This document shows, in pieces, positions 42,597 through 52,376 of a DNA stretch of 64,000 nucleotides. Origin of the DNA: Shewanella loihica PV-4 (lineage in GTDB: Bacteria > Pseudomonadota > Gammaproteobacteria > Enterobacterales > Shewanellaceae); assembly GCF_000016065.1 (NCBI RefSeq), contig NC_009092.1, positions 3,038,001-3,102,000 on the forward strand. The letters run 5' to 3'. The notes below the pieces were generated by a model. It was not told the DNA's origin and ran no database searches. It saw only the letters and a list, made by a program, of their open reading frames with translations. A program made the position numbers and the translations under genes. Within the stretch, counting starts at the first letter, position 1, and every line of letters begins with the position of its first letter.

Positions 42597-45500
42597 ATGT
42601 TCCCAAACTGGCTATTGGTTGCCATCAGCATCAGCTATATCGGCCTGCTGTTTTTAATGGCATTTCTGGGTGACAAGTACCGCGGCAAGTGGTTTGCCGG
42701 GCAGCACACCATCATCTACTCCTTGTCGCTGGGGGTCTACTGTACCTCCTGGGGCTTTCTCGGCACCGCCGGACAGGCTGCCAATAACTCCTTCGCCTAT
42801 CTGCCGGTTTATATCGCGCCTATCTTGCTGTTTATCTTCGCCTGGCCCTTTATCCAGCGGGTGATCCGCGTCTGTCTCAAGCTCAACATCACCTCGATTG
42901 CCGATCTGCTGGCGGCCCGTTTCGGCAAGTCGCCCTTGCTGGCGGTGGTAGTCACCTTCGTCGCCCTGTTCGGCACCCTGCCCTATATCGCGTTGCAGCA
43001 GAAGGCGATCGTTAACTCCTATGAGATATTGCGGCAAGATCACCTGCTCTCCTCCTGGCAGCTGGGCCTGGTGGTGAGCCTGATCCTCGCCGGTTTCACC
43101 ATAGTGTTCGGGGTACGCGCCATCGACGTGACCGAGCGCCATCCGGGCATGATGCTGGCCATCGCCTTCGAGTCCTTCGTGAAGCTTATCGCCTACCTCA
43201 CCATAGGCATCTTCGTCTCCTTCTTCCTGTTCGACTCGCCTATGGATATCTGGCGCCAGGCGACGGAGATCAAGCCCCTAGAGGCGGAGTTTAATTACCC
43301 CAACTTCATCTCGCTGTTTGGCCTGTTGATTATCGTGATGTCGGCATTTCTCTGTCTGCCGAGGCAGTTCCAGGTGTTGATCGTCGAGCTGAAATCACAG
43401 AAGCATGTGCTCTGGAGCCGCTGGACCTTCCCCCTCTATGTGCTAGTGTTTGCCTTCTTCGCCACGCCATTGGGTCAGGCGGGCAACATCCTCTATGGCG
43501 ACTCGCTACAGAGCGACGCCTATGTGCTGTTTCTGCCTGTCTTCAGCGGCGATATCTGGCTGGGGCTGTTTAGTTTTCTCGGCGCCATCTCGGCGGCCAG
43601 CTCTATGGTGATCATCTCCACCATCGCCCTGAGTACCATGCTGAGTAACGAGATCGTCTTCCCGACCCTATTTAAGATCAACAATATACAGAGCAATGAC
43701 TTCCACAAGTTCCGCTCGCACCTGCTTAATATCCGCAAGGCGCTGGTACTGCTGGTGATCTTCATGAGCTATGGCATGTTCCTCATCGCCCCGCCCGACA
43801 CACTGGCCTCTTTAGGTGAGGTAGCCTTCGGCGCCATCGCCCAGATAGGCCCTGCGCTGTTTGCCGCCTTCCTCTGGCGTCGGGTCACGCTGATCGGCGT
43901 ATTGGTTGGGATCTCCAGCGGCTTCGCCCTCTGGCTGGTGCTTAACCTGTTGCCGCAGCTGGGTCTCTACGGTCACCCCTTCGCCGGCAGCGGTTATTCG
44001 ATGACGACGATGGCAACTCTGGTGGGTCTGTTTGTCAACGTGATGGCCATCTGGCTAGTCTCCTCCTTTACCCGCCAGAGCGTGCACGAGCAGATGCAGA
44101 TAGGTCACTTCATCGAGCGGCCCGAGCTCGACAAGGCGCTGCCCGAGGTGCCCAAGCATGTGAACCCGACCGAGCTTGAGCTACTGGTGGCCCGCTTCGT
44201 CGGCAAGGACAAGGCCGCCCAGGGCTTCTACTCCTTCTTCTCCTGTCAGCCCCAGCCAATTCAGGACAAGAACGCCCATAATCAGGCCTTGATCTTCTTT
44301 ACCGAAAACATGCTCGCCAGCGTCATGGGCTCAGCCTCGGCGCGCCTGGTGCTCTCCTGCGCCCTCCATGGCCGCGACATCGCCATAGAGGATGTGGCCC
44401 AGCTGGTAGAGGAAGCCTCCAGCCATCGCAAGGAGTTCAGTCGCAGCGTGCTGCACAGCGCCATCGAGAACGCCAGCGAAGGGATCTCTGTGATCGATAA
44501 AGACCTCAACCTGGTGGCCTGGAACCAGCAATACCTCAGCCTGTTTAACTACCCGGACGACCTCGTCTACATCGGCTGCCCGGTGCGCCAGCTGATCGAG
44601 TACAACCTCAAGTTCGGCAAGGGCTATATTCCCAACTTGGATGAACAGGTGGAGCGGCGCCTCAACTTCCTGCGCCAGGGGAGCCGCCACGCCACCGAGC
44701 GCATCCAGCCCGACGGCAAGACGATTCGCATCCAGGGCAATCCCATACCCGGCGGCGGCTTCGTGATGATCTTCTCCGACATCAGCATGTACCGTGAGGC
44801 GGAGAAACTGCTGAAAGAGAAAAACTTAGACTTGGAAGCCAGGGTATTTGAGCGCACCAAGCGACTCGAACAGGCCAACCTGCAGCTGGCCAAGTCCAAC
44901 GAAGAGCTGGCCGAGGCGCTACAGAAGGTAGAACAGGCGCACCAGAAAAAGAGTCAGTATCTCAAGGCCTGTAGCCATGATCTGCTGCAGCCACTGTCGG
45001 CGGCGCGCCTCTTCTCCTCCGCCTTCGTCCAGGGCGGGCAGCTGTCCAACAAACAGAAGCAGCAGATAGGCTATATCGACAACGCCCTGCAGGTGGCCAA
45101 CGAGCTGCTGCTGGATCTCAACGAGGTGTCGCGCATCGAGGGTGGCACTGTAGTGCCCGAGATCACAGAGTTTGCCCTGCAGGAGGTGCTCGACTCCCTG
45201 GTGGAGGAGTTCAGCGCCATGGCCAGCACCACACAGGCTGAGTTTAAGTGCATCAAGACCAAGCTCTGGGTGCGCAGCGACAAGGTGCTGCTCAGACGCA
45301 TACTGCAGAACCTGATCAGCAACGCGTTTCGTTACGCCGGCGGCGGCCGTATCCTGCTGGGTTGTCGCCGCCACGGCGACACCATCGCCATCCAGGTGGT
45401 AGACGATGGCCCTGGGATCCCCGCCGATAAGCAGGCGGTGATCTTCGAGCAGTTTACCCGTTTGCAGCACTCGGGCCATGAGGGCGTTAACGGCCTGGGA

Positions 45501-46097
45501 CTGGGGCTGAATATCGCCCAGGGGCTGGCGGAGCTGATGCAGCATCGGCTTACCCTGTCATCACAGGTCAATCAGGGCAGTATCTTCAGCCTGAGCCTAA
45601 GTGTCGCCCAACCAAAACTTGTGGAGGAGCAGACCAGCCAGCCGGATATCCTTACACTCAACGGCGTCAAGGTGCTGTGCGTCGATGACGACCCCAATGT
45701 GTTGGCGGGCATGGAGGAGCTATTGAAGGGCTGGAAGTGTCTGGTGCATACCGCCTCCTCGGCGCAGCAAGCCAAGGCCTGTGTCAGCCAGTTTGCCGGT
45801 AAGATAGACATAGTGCTGATGGACTATCAGCTGGATAACAACCTGAACGGCCTGGATCTCATGGCCGAGCTACAGGCCCTCTCCAGCCGCCCCATTCCGG
45901 CGATTCTGATCACCGCCACCATAGACGAGGAGGTGGTGCAGCGCACCAAGGAGCTGGGTTATGGCTATCTGCGTAAGATCATCAAGCCCATCGCCCTGCG
46001 CGCCGTGATGAGCGCTACCCTGGCCAACAGCCTGCACAACAACTATTCGGCCCAGCCGAGCCCCCACTTTAACCTGGTGGACCCGCTGACCGATTAA
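42597..46097 (+). CDS. crbS: Hybrid sensor histidine kinase with N-terminal SLC5/SSS transporter domain (CrbS-like)
   Basis: The 1166-residue protein has about 13 membrane segments of a sodium:solute symporter-like domain (1 to about 490). A linker, a PAS domain (about 625-750, with SVIDKDLNLVAWNQQYLSLF) and a coiled coil follow, then HisKA with H794 in CSHDLLQPLSAARLFS. HATPase motifs (LQNLISNAFRYAGG, VVDDGPGIPADK and GLGLNIAQGL) and a receiver with D1076 (IVLMDYQLDNNLNGLDL) complete it. This is the CrbS architecture known from Vibrio and Pseudomonas, where CrbS with CrbR controls acetyl-CoA synthetase and acetate use. The partner regulator is encoded convergently next door. Signal: the transporter domain may sense a carboxylate. 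Confidence 0.88.
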   Translation: MFPNWLLVAISISYIGLLFLMAFLGDKYRGKWFAGQHTIIYSLSLGVYCTSWGFLGTAGQAANNSFAYLPVYIAPILLFIFAWPFIQRVIRVCLKLNITSIADLLAARFGKSPLLAVVVTFVALFGTLPYIALQQKAIVNSYEILRQDHLLSSWQLGLVVSLILAGFTIVFGVRAIDVTERHPGMMLAIAFESFVKLIAYLTIGIFVSFFLFDSPMDIWRQATEIKPLEAEFNYPNFISLFGLLIIVMSAFLCLPRQFQVLIVELKSQKHVLWSRWTFPLYVLVFAFFATPLGQAGNILYGDSLQSDAYVLFLPVFSGDIWLGLFSFLGAISAASSMVIISTIALSTMLSNEIVFPTLFKINNIQSNDFHKFRSHLLNIRKALVLLVIFMSYGMFLIAPPDTLASLGEVAFGAIAQIGPALFAAFLWRRVTLIGVLVGISSGFALWLVLNLLPQLGLYGHPFAGSGYSMTTMATLVGLFVNVMAIWLVSSFTRQSVHEQMQIGHFIERPELDKALPEVPKHVNPTELELLVARFVGKDKAAQGFYSFFSCQPQPIQDKNAHNQALIFFTENMLASVMGSASARLVLSCALHGRDIAIEDVAQLVEEASSHRKEFSRSVLHSAIENASEGISVIDKDLNLVAWNQQYLSLFNYPDDLVYIGCPVRQLIEYNLKFGKGYIPNLDEQVERRLNFLRQGSRHATERIQPDGKTIRIQGNPIPGGGFVMIFSDISMYREAEKLLKEKNLDLEARVFERTKRLEQANLQLAKSNEELAEALQKVEQAHQKKSQYLKACSHDLLQPLSAARLFSSAFVQGGQLSNKQKQQIGYIDNALQVANELLLDLNEVSRIEGGTVVPEITEFALQEVLDSLVEEFSAMASTTQAEFKCIKTKLWVRSDKVLLRRILQNLISNAFRYAGGGRILLGCRRHGDTIAIQVVDDGPGIPADKQAVIFEQFTRLQHSGHEGVNGLGLGLNIAQGLAELMQHRLTLSSQVNQGSIFSLSLSVAQPKLVEEQTSQPDILTLNGVKVLCVDDDPNVLAGMEELLKGWKCLVHTASSAQQAKACVSQFAGKIDIVLMDYQLDNNLNGLDLMAELQALSSRPIPAILITATIDEEVVQRTKELGYGYLRKIIKPIALRAVMSATLANSLHNNYSAQPSPHFNLVDPLTD

Positions 46098-46101
46098 AAG
46101 C

Positions 46102-46145
46102 AAACGCCCCGCTTCAGACATAAACCGCTGCGGGGCGTTTTTATT
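46102..46145. terminator. Bidirectional terminator between the sensor kinase and regulator genes
   Basis: AAACGCCCCGC (46102-46112) pairs with GCGGGGCGTTT (46130-46140), with flanking T/A runs on both sides. It serves both convergent genes. Confidence 0.9.
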
Positions 46146-46175
46146 AAATGTGAGGAACCTGTAAGCCCTAAACGA

Positions 46176-46844
46176 CTAGACCTCTTCCACCGCGGCGGTC
46201 AGCGGCGTCTTGTCCAGATAGAGCTGACTCATGGCGATCACCGCCTGAGTGCGGGTATGTACCCCAAGCTTGAGGAAGATGGCGCTGGCGTGGGCCTTAA
46301 TAGTAGCCTCTGACAGACCTAACTCATAGGCGATCTGCTTGTTGAGCAGGCCGTCGGCAAACATCATCAGGATCTTGTGCTGACGCGGTGACAGGCTGGC
46401 TATCTTGCTACTCATGCTATCCAGGGTCACGGCGCTAAGATCCTCACACCCCGGCGGCGTCCACTGGCGACCGGCCATCACGGCATTGATCGCCTTGACC
46501 ATCTGCTCGACCGGCGAGGATTTGGGAATAAAGCCCGCCGCGCCGAAGGACATCGCCTTACCCACAGTGACTTTATCTTCCTGGCCGGAGATCACCACTA
46601 TCCCTATGTGGGGATAGCTGTTACGAATATTGACTAAGGTATTGAATCCATGCGCATTAGGAATATTCAGATCCAATAAGAGCAGGTCTGCATCCTGATG
46701 CTGGGTTAAGATCTCATCCAGTGCCGTCACCGTTTCCGCCTCAAACAGCATAGGCTGATCGAACTGAGTGGTTAGGGTGTTTACGAGTGCTTGCCGAAAC
46801 AGTGGATGATCATCAGCTATTATTATTTTTAGTGGCTGTAACAT
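46176..46844 (-). CDS. crbR: LuxR-type response regulator (CrbR-like)
   Basis: The start at 46844 (MLQPLKIIIADDHPLFRQ, behind GAGGG) is preferred over a longer frame to 46868. The receiver has the acidic pair ADDH and the phosphoacceptor D58 in LLLLDLNIP, then T/S and K positions near 85 and 105. The C-terminal LuxR helix-turn-helix is LSPRQHKILMMFADGLLNKQ through SEATIKAHASAIFLKLGVH. It is the expected partner of the hybrid kinase at 42597. By homology with CrbR it activates acs-type genes, and the liv/ligase operon is a good candidate target. Confidence 0.87.
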   Translation of the reverse strand: MLQPLKIIIADDHPLFRQALVNTLTTQFDQPMLFEAETVTALDEILTQHQDADLLLLDLNIPNAHGFNTLVNIRNSYPHIGIVVISGQEDKVTVGKAMSFGAAGFIPKSSPVEQMVKAINAVMAGRQWTPPGCEDLSAVTLDSMSSKIASLSPRQHKILMMFADGLLNKQIAYELGLSEATIKAHASAIFLKLGVHTRTQAVIAMSQLYLDKTPLTAAVEEV

Positions 46845-47346
46845 GTTTGATCCCTCATATGTACTCATTTCCAGTCTACGCGAACCTTAGAGATTATCAA
46901 ACAGCCCCAAAACCCATGGTCGAGGGACAACTTGTCAGTTAACATTTACATTACAAGTAGATAGCGACATTGAGACGCCAAAAGCGGCCACAGAGACTTG
47001 AGTCAATATAGACTTATTATCTAGGTCATCACCCTATTATTTGTGCTAGAGATGGCGTATTGAGGCCTAATCGCAGCCTGTTAACACCAAAAGGCCCTAG
47101 AAGCTACGCCGTAGGGGCGAGAAAATCATCCAGGGACACTGGCTTGAACATGGCTCACGGCTCACATATTCTAATCAATATCGGCCTTGGTCATTGTAAG
47201 CGAGACAGCGCTAAGGGACGTATCCAATTGCAGGACATAGCTAACTTGGCAAAACATATAAAAATGACAGGCTGGTCCAGGCCAGCGCAACCACAAGACT
47301 TGCCGCCAGGCGGCGACACAATAGAATTCATTCAGAGGGAACTCAG
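46845..47346. other. Intergenic region upstream of the patatin gene
   Basis: Some 500 bp. A 104-codon frame (47060-47374) was examined and dismissed. A GCCGCCAGGCGGC hairpin lies near 47303. No operator was recognised. Confidence 0.4.
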
Positions 47347-48471
47347 TTGCCAGATAAGACAGCGTTGGTGTTAGGGGGCGGCGGTGCGCGCGCCGCTTAC
47401 CAGGTCGGGGTACTCAAGGCGATAGTACAGTTCTATCCCCGTAACCACGGCGTGCCCTTTAAGATCATCTGCGGCACCTCTGCGGGCGCCATCAACGGCA
47501 CCTCTATCGCGACCCATGCCTCCTGTTTTCATCTCGGGGTACGTAAGCTCGAGTGGGTCTGGCGCCACTTTAGCACTCACAAGGTCTACCGCTCCTCTTT
47601 TGGCGGCATCTTTTCCCACTTGGCGCAGATGGCGCTGATGGGGCTACAGGATGTGAAGATCAACACCGAAGCCGGCAGCCTGTTCGACAACCAGCCCCTG
47701 AGAAACCTGCTCAACAACCTGATTAACTTCGAGCGGATCGACCGCAACATCGCCAACGGCGCCCTGCATGCCCTGAGCGTAGATACCTCCTGCTACAACT
47801 CGTCGCGCTCGGTGAGCTTCTTTCAGGCCGCCAAGGAGATTGATGAGTGGAACCGCGCCCGCCGTGGCGGCCAGCGCACTCATCTTCATACCGAACACCT
47901 GCTGGCCAGCGCCGCCATCCCCCTGGTGTTTCCCTCGGTGAAGCTCAATCGTGGCTATTATGGTGACGGCTCTGTGCATCAGCTTGCGCCCCTGAGCAGC
48001 CCGATTCATCTGGGGGCGGAGAAGATCATGGTGATCAACCTGGAGAGCCCCCATAAGCAGGTGCACAAGGAGTTTGAGCACCACCCCAAGACGGCGACCA
48101 TAGCCGGTCACCTGCTCGATACCATCTTCTCCGATACGTTAAACAGCGATCTCGAGCGTCTGCAGCGGATCAACAGCACACTCAATCTGATCCCCAAGGA
48201 GCGCAGACATGAGGCGTCGCTAAAGACCATAGATACTCTGGTGATAAAACCCAGCGAGGATCTGAGTCTCATCGCCGCCCAGCACTATCAGGATATGCCG
48301 ATGGCGGTGAAGGCCCTGCTACGGCTAATCGGCATCAACCAGCAATCTGACTCGAGTATCGTCTCTTACCTGCTGTTCGAGCAGTCGTACTGCAGCGCGC
48401 TGATCAACCTGGGTTATCAGGATGCCATGTGCCAGATAGATGAGATCAAGGCCTTCTTCAATATTCGCTAA
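47347..48471 (+). CDS. Patatin-like phospholipase
   Basis: Starts at TTG 47347 after AGAGGGAACTCAG, giving MPDKTALVLGGGGARAAYQV. The 374-residue protein has the oxyanion motif GGGGARAAYQVG (10-21), the nucleophile elbow CGTSAG (Ser45) and the catalytic aspartate in YGDGSVHQ. Patatin proteins hydrolyse acyl ester bonds of phospholipids with a Ser-Asp dyad. No signal peptide is seen, so it is probably cytoplasmic or at the inner membrane face. It is convergent with the GDSL esterase gene. Confidence 0.9.
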   Translation: MPDKTALVLGGGGARAAYQVGVLKAIVQFYPRNHGVPFKIICGTSAGAINGTSIATHASCFHLGVRKLEWVWRHFSTHKVYRSSFGGIFSHLAQMALMGLQDVKINTEAGSLFDNQPLRNLLNNLINFERIDRNIANGALHALSVDTSCYNSSRSVSFFQAAKEIDEWNRARRGGQRTHLHTEHLLASAAIPLVFPSVKLNRGYYGDGSVHQLAPLSSPIHLGAEKIMVINLESPHKQVHKEFEHHPKTATIAGHLLDTIFSDTLNSDLERLQRINSTLNLIPKERRHEASLKTIDTLVIKPSEDLSLIAAQHYQDMPMAVKALLRLIGINQQSDSSIVSYLLFEQSYCSALINLGYQDAMCQIDEIKAFFNIR

Positions 48472-48491
48472 AGACTATCAATAGGCGTTAA

Positions 48492-49214
48492 CTAGACTGG
48501 ACGCGTGTCTTCAATAAGGTGCCGGGCGAGGATCGCCTGACTGGCGCATTCCGCCCACAGACGATAGCTGGCCGCACTGGGGTGAAAGCCATCGCTGGCT
48601 AGGGCGTCTGGCGTCAGAGGCAGCATGAGGGGCAGGAGCTGACAGGCCGCTTTCTCTTGGCAAAACTGCTCTAGCGCCCGATTAAAGCGCGCCTCCCGTC
48701 GCCGCAACACACCGGCGAGAGGCTGTTTAAACCTCGGAAAGTTCCCCAGGGGCGGCAGCGGCGTCAGCAGCACCATTGCGCCGGGTGAGGCCTCAAGTAA
48801 ACCGCCTATCAGCGCGCCGGTCGAGGCGAGCCAGCGCTGCACGTCGATGGGCGAGAGCAGATCGTTGACCCCCAGAGAGATAAGAATGACATCGACCCCA
48901 TTTGGTGCCTGCTGGACAAACTTGAGCGTCTGAGCCGTGGTCATGCCCGACTTGGCATGTAAGCACCAGTTAAGGCGATAGTGAGGCGCCAACAGACGAG
49001 TGAGCTGACCGCTCAGGGCCTTGTCTTGGTGGGAGACGCCGACGCCCGCCGCGGCCGAGTCCCCTAGAATCAACAGCCTAAGCGGCTTCCCTTCCCCCAA
49101 CTCACCACTGCGTTCACCATCAGGCTCGGGCAGCCTTGGCGTGCGCCACTTGACCCACAGCGCCTGCATCAGCAGCAAGGGAGAGAGCACTATTAACAGG
49201 GCTGGTCGTACCAT
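48492..49214 (-). CDS. SGNH/GDSL-type esterase
   Basis: The frame is open further upstream, but that part is antisense-frame shadow of the antiporter gene. ATG 49214 gives a 240-residue protein with an N-terminal hydrophobic segment (LLIVLSPLLLMQALW). SGNH blocks are GDSAAAGVGVSHQDKALSGQ (block I, Ser), GVNDLLSP (block III, Asn) and the C-terminal SDGFHPS (Asp/His dyad). These enzymes hydrolyse esters of lipids, sugars or thioesters. It begins 25 bp after the KefB-type gene stop, so it is probably co-transcribed. Confidence 0.85.
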   Translation of the reverse strand: MVRPALLIVLSPLLLMQALWVKWRTPRLPEPDGERSGELGEGKPLRLLILGDSAAAGVGVSHQDKALSGQLTRLLAPHYRLNWCLHAKSGMTTAQTLKFVQQAPNGVDVILISLGVNDLLSPIDVQRWLASTGALIGGLLEASPGAMVLLTPLPPLGNFPRFKQPLAGVLRRREARFNRALEQFCQEKAACQLLPLMLPLTPDALASDGFHPSAASYRLWAECASQAILARHLIEDTRPV

Positions 49215-49239
49215 AATGCTTTTACTCTCTCTTATCCCA

Positions 49240-51189
49240 TTAGCCTTGAAGCAGGTAATGCTCGGCCTTCTCAATGCGCCTTGGCTTACCCAGAATGATG
49301 AGGATATCCCCGGGGCGAATGAGCCAGTCAAGCTCAGGGCTTTCCACCTCGGCGCCGCTGCGGCGCACCGCCCTGAGCTCCACCCTGAGCTTGTCCCAAG
49401 GAATGGCCGAGAGCGGCTGGCCCACCACTTGGGCGCCTTTGGGCAGGGCCACGGCGTGCAGCAGCTCCAAGGTAAAGTCTGTCTCCTCGCCGGAGAAGAA
49501 GCCATGCAGATATTGATAGTGATTGCGCCGCTCATATTCGAGGCGCTTGAGGATCCGGGTCAGGGGCACGCCGCACTGATAGAGCACCTGAGACACCAAC
49601 ATCAGGCTGCCCTCCAGGGTTTCCGGGATCACCTGACTGGCGCCCGCCTCCTCCAGCGCCTCCATGCCCTCATCGTCGCGGGTTCTCACCAAGATCTTGG
49701 CCTCGGGCGCCAGCTGACGGCACAGGGGCAAGACCTCATCGAGCACATGACTGCTGGTAAAGGTGAGCACGATCAACTTGGCCTGTTTGATCTGCGCCTG
49801 CTTGAGGATAGCCCGCTTGGCCACATCGCCAAAATAGACAGGCTCTCCCGCCCGGCGCGCCTCGCTCACCCTGGTGGGGTCCCGGTCGAGCACCAGATAG
49901 GGGATCGCCTCCGTCTTCATAAAACGGGCTATGGTCTGCCCCACCCGGCCATAACCCAGAATCAACACCAGGTCGCTACTCTGCTCCGGGATAGGAATAG
50001 TCTCGTGGCCGCCCTGCTTAACCGACTTGACCCCATGCAGGCGTCTGGCGATATCCACGCTGTGACGCACCAGCCAGGGAGCCACCGCCATCGACAGCAC
50101 GGCCACCATCACCAGCTTAGTGCTGACGGTGATCTCTAGCAATTGATAGTTGACCGCCAGCGCCAGCACCACGAAACTGAACTCCCCCACCTGCGCCAGG
50201 CTGATGGCAGTAGCCACAGAGGTGCGAAACGACTCCTTGGCCGCCCTGAGCAGGCCAAAGACAATCAAGGCCTTGGCGATGATCACCGCCACCACCAGCA
50301 GCAGTACCTGCCACCAGAAGGTGATCACTAGGCTAAAATCGAGCAACATGCCGATAGAGATGAAGAAGAGCCCCATCAGCAGATCCCTGAAGGGGCGTAT
50401 GTCCGCCTCCAGCTGACGCTTGTATTGGCTCTCCCCCAGCAGCATACCGGCGATAAAGGCGCCCAGCGCCATGGAGAGCCCCAGCCACTGGGTCAGGGCG
50501 CCTGTGACCAGCGCCACCACCAGGGTAGAGAGCACAAATAGCTCGTTGGAGCGCGAGCGCGCCACCTCATCAAACACCTTAGGCAGCGCCCACTTACCCA
50601 CGGCCATCAGGGCGATGAAGGCTAATACCCCCTCCCCCATGGCGAGCAAGATCTGATGCCAGCTCAGCATCTCGCCATCTGAGGCCAACAGAGGCATGAG
50701 GATCAACAGGGGCACCACGGCCAGATCCTGAAACAGCAAGACACTCACCGACAGCTCACCGTGACGTCGCCTGAGCCAGCCACGCTCGTTGAGCAGCTTG
50801 AGTACGATGGCAGTAGAGGAGAGAGCGATGGCCGAGCCCACCACGATGGACTCGCTCAGATTAAGCCCCAGTAGCATGCTGATGCACATGGTGAGGACGG
50901 CGGTGACAAACACCTGGGCGCTACCCAGGCCAAATACGGTGCGGCGCATGGCCCACAGCCTGGGCAGCGAGAATTCGAGACCTAGAGAGAACATCAGCAG
51001 TACTACCCCCAGCTCGGCCACCGAGTGGATCTGCTGCTGAGTGAACCAGTTGAACACAGAAGGGCCGCTGATCACTCCGGTGATCAGATAGGCCAGGATA
51101 GCCGGTAGGCCCGCCCGCCTAAAGAGGGCGATCGCCACTATGGCCATCATCAACATCAACAGGATCTTAATCAGTATGCTGTGTTCCAT
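49240..51189 (-). CDS. CPA2-family cation/proton antiporter, KefB/KefC type
   Basis: The 649-residue protein has about 12 membrane segments (1-380) with the KefB-type signatures GLELSLPRLWAMRR-like at 75-90, GSAIALSSTAIVLKLLNERG and a GAFIAGMLLGES motif. A cytoplasmic RCK/TrkA-N domain (about 405-530, LVLILGYGRVGQTIARFM) and a TrkA-C domain near the C-terminus follow. Such systems release potassium in exchange for protons, often gated by glutathione adducts or nucleotides. A KefF/KefG accessory gene is not adjacent. It heads a two-gene unit with the GDSL esterase. Confidence 0.9.
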   Translation of the reverse strand: MEHSILIKILLMLMMAIVAIALFRRAGLPAILAYLITGVISGPSVFNWFTQQQIHSVAELGVVLLMFSLGLEFSLPRLWAMRRTVFGLGSAQVFVTAVLTMCISMLLGLNLSESIVVGSAIALSSTAIVLKLLNERGWLRRRHGELSVSVLLFQDLAVVPLLILMPLLASDGEMLSWHQILLAMGEGVLAFIALMAVGKWALPKVFDEVARSRSNELFVLSTLVVALVTGALTQWLGLSMALGAFIAGMLLGESQYKRQLEADIRPFRDLLMGLFFISIGMLLDFSLVITFWWQVLLLVVAVIIAKALIVFGLLRAAKESFRTSVATAISLAQVGEFSFVVLALAVNYQLLEITVSTKLVMVAVLSMAVAPWLVRHSVDIARRLHGVKSVKQGGHETIPIPEQSSDLVLILGYGRVGQTIARFMKTEAIPYLVLDRDPTRVSEARRAGEPVYFGDVAKRAILKQAQIKQAKLIVLTFTSSHVLDEVLPLCRQLAPEAKILVRTRDDEGMEALEEAGASQVIPETLEGSLMLVSQVLYQCGVPLTRILKRLEYERRNHYQYLHGFFSGEETDFTLELLHAVALPKGAQVVGQPLSAIPWDKLRVELRAVRRSGAEVESPELDWLIRPGDILIILGKPRRIEKAEHYLLQG

Positions 51190-51230
51190 TACCGCTGCGC
51201 GCTCCTCTGCCTTCCCTCAAATACTCTCTT

Positions 51231-51314
51231 CCCAAAACTGTGTACCCAAAACTGTGTACCCAAAACTGTGTACCCAAAACTGTGTGCCCAAAACTGTGTG
51301 CCCAAATCTGCCTG
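51231..51314. repeat. 14-bp tandem repeat, six copies, upstream of the antiporter gene
   Basis: CCCAAAACTGTGTA occurs at 51231, 51245 and 51259, CCCAAAACTGTGTG at 51273 and 51287, and a degenerate unit at 51301. There are no spacers, so this is a minisatellite and not a CRISPR array. Confidence 0.95.
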
Positions 51315-51488
51315 GACACGAACTCTAGCGTCAAGTTTGCTGCCAGAGTCAAAATACTGTCACCGACTAAGCCCCCCTTCCCCAGACTAACTCAATGACA
51401 TATATAGACAAACTCATCATTTAGTATTAGGCACGTTTTTTGCTTTATATAACCTATCTCGAGTCCGTTACATTGTGGAGTAAAGATT

Positions 51489-52376
51489 ATGGACTTTGCC
51501 TTAGCGACAGAATTTTCGTTTGACGAATATCGCTATCAGCCAGATCACCATCACAATACAGTCGGTGCGCCAAACGGTGCGCCTAATCTAGTCACCGTCA
51601 TGCAGCAGCTACATGAGAGCCTAGATCCACGGACGGTATTTGCCTGCTACGGCAAACTCATGGGACAACACTTGCCAGTGCTGGGGATCACCCTGTGCTA
51701 TAAAGAGTATCAGCTAAGCTGGGGCGGTGAGCAAGGTTTACTAATAAAACAAAACCTTAGCCATGATGGGGTGAGCATCAGCATCGCCTATCGTCTGTCG
51801 GCGCCGCTGATCAAGCCACAGACAGAGCTGCTATATCAGTTGCAGTCACTGCTGCTGAGTCCCTTGGTAAACGCCATCGCCTACCAGCAGATGGCGAAAC
51901 AGGCGATGCACGACTCACTCACCCATCTGGGCAACCGCCGCTACTATGAGCAGAGCCTCAAGCAGGTTCTGGCCCGCGCTCAACGCCATGGGGATGCGAT
52001 CACCTTAGTGGTGCTGGATCTCGATAACTTCAAGAGCCTGAATGACAAGTATGGCCACCTGGTGGGCGATGAGGTGCTGAGTCAATTCGGCCACACACTT
52101 GAGCAGGCGATTCGCGACAGCGATCAGGCCTTCCGCATAGGCGGTGATGAGTTTACCCTGCTGATCGAAGGCGATACCCAGGCGGCCAGCGTGCTGTGTG
52201 AGCGGATCCTCGCCATGATGGAAGGCGATAGCCTGCTAACCAAGTTTCAGGTGCAGACCAGCATGGGCCTTGCCCAGTGGCAGCTTGGCAATGACGCCGA
52301 GACCCTGTACCTCAGGGCAGACAAGGCTCTCTACCGCGCCAAGGCGGCCGGACGTCGCTGCTACCGCGTCGATTAG
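51489..52376 (+). CDS. Diguanylate cyclase (GGDEF domain)
   Basis: This 295-residue protein has an N-terminal 135-residue region of unknown type (perhaps a GAF-like sensor, with a VTVMQQLHESLDPRTVFACY helix). The GGDEF domain follows: DSLTHLGNRRYYE, VLDLDNFKSLNDKYGHLVGD, the I-site RDSD (about 209-212) five residues before G218-G-D-E-F222, and ADKALYRAKAAGRR. It makes cyclic di-GMP from two GTP, and the I-site allows product inhibition. The active-site loop is intact, so the enzyme is probably active. There is no membrane segment. Confidence 0.9.
   Translation: MDFALATEFSFDEYRYQPDHHHNTVGAPNGAPNLVTVMQQLHESLDPRTVFACYGKLMGQHLPVLGITLCYKEYQLSWGGEQGLLIKQNLSHDGVSISIAYRLSAPLIKPQTELLYQLQSLLLSPLVNAIAYQQMAKQAMHDSLTHLGNRRYYEQSLKQVLARAQRHGDAITLVVLDLDNFKSLNDKYGHLVGDEVLSQFGHTLEQAIRDSDQAFRIGGDEFTLLIEGDTQAASVLCERILAMMEGDSLLTKFQVQTSMGLAQWQLGNDAETLYLRADKALYRAKAAGRRCYRVD

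Noticed and set aside
47060..47374. 104-codon frame upstream of the patatin gene
   Set aside because: It overlaps the patatin start, has no ribosome-binding site and its composition is arbitrary.
49215..49535. N-terminal extension of the GDSL esterase frame
   Set aside because: It overlaps the antiporter gene in another frame and has Ser/Arg/Pro-rich shadow composition. ATG 49214 begins a normal signal-like segment.
51231..51314. Six direct repeats considered as a CRISPR array
   Set aside because: The 14-bp units are contiguous with no spacers, and no cas genes are present.
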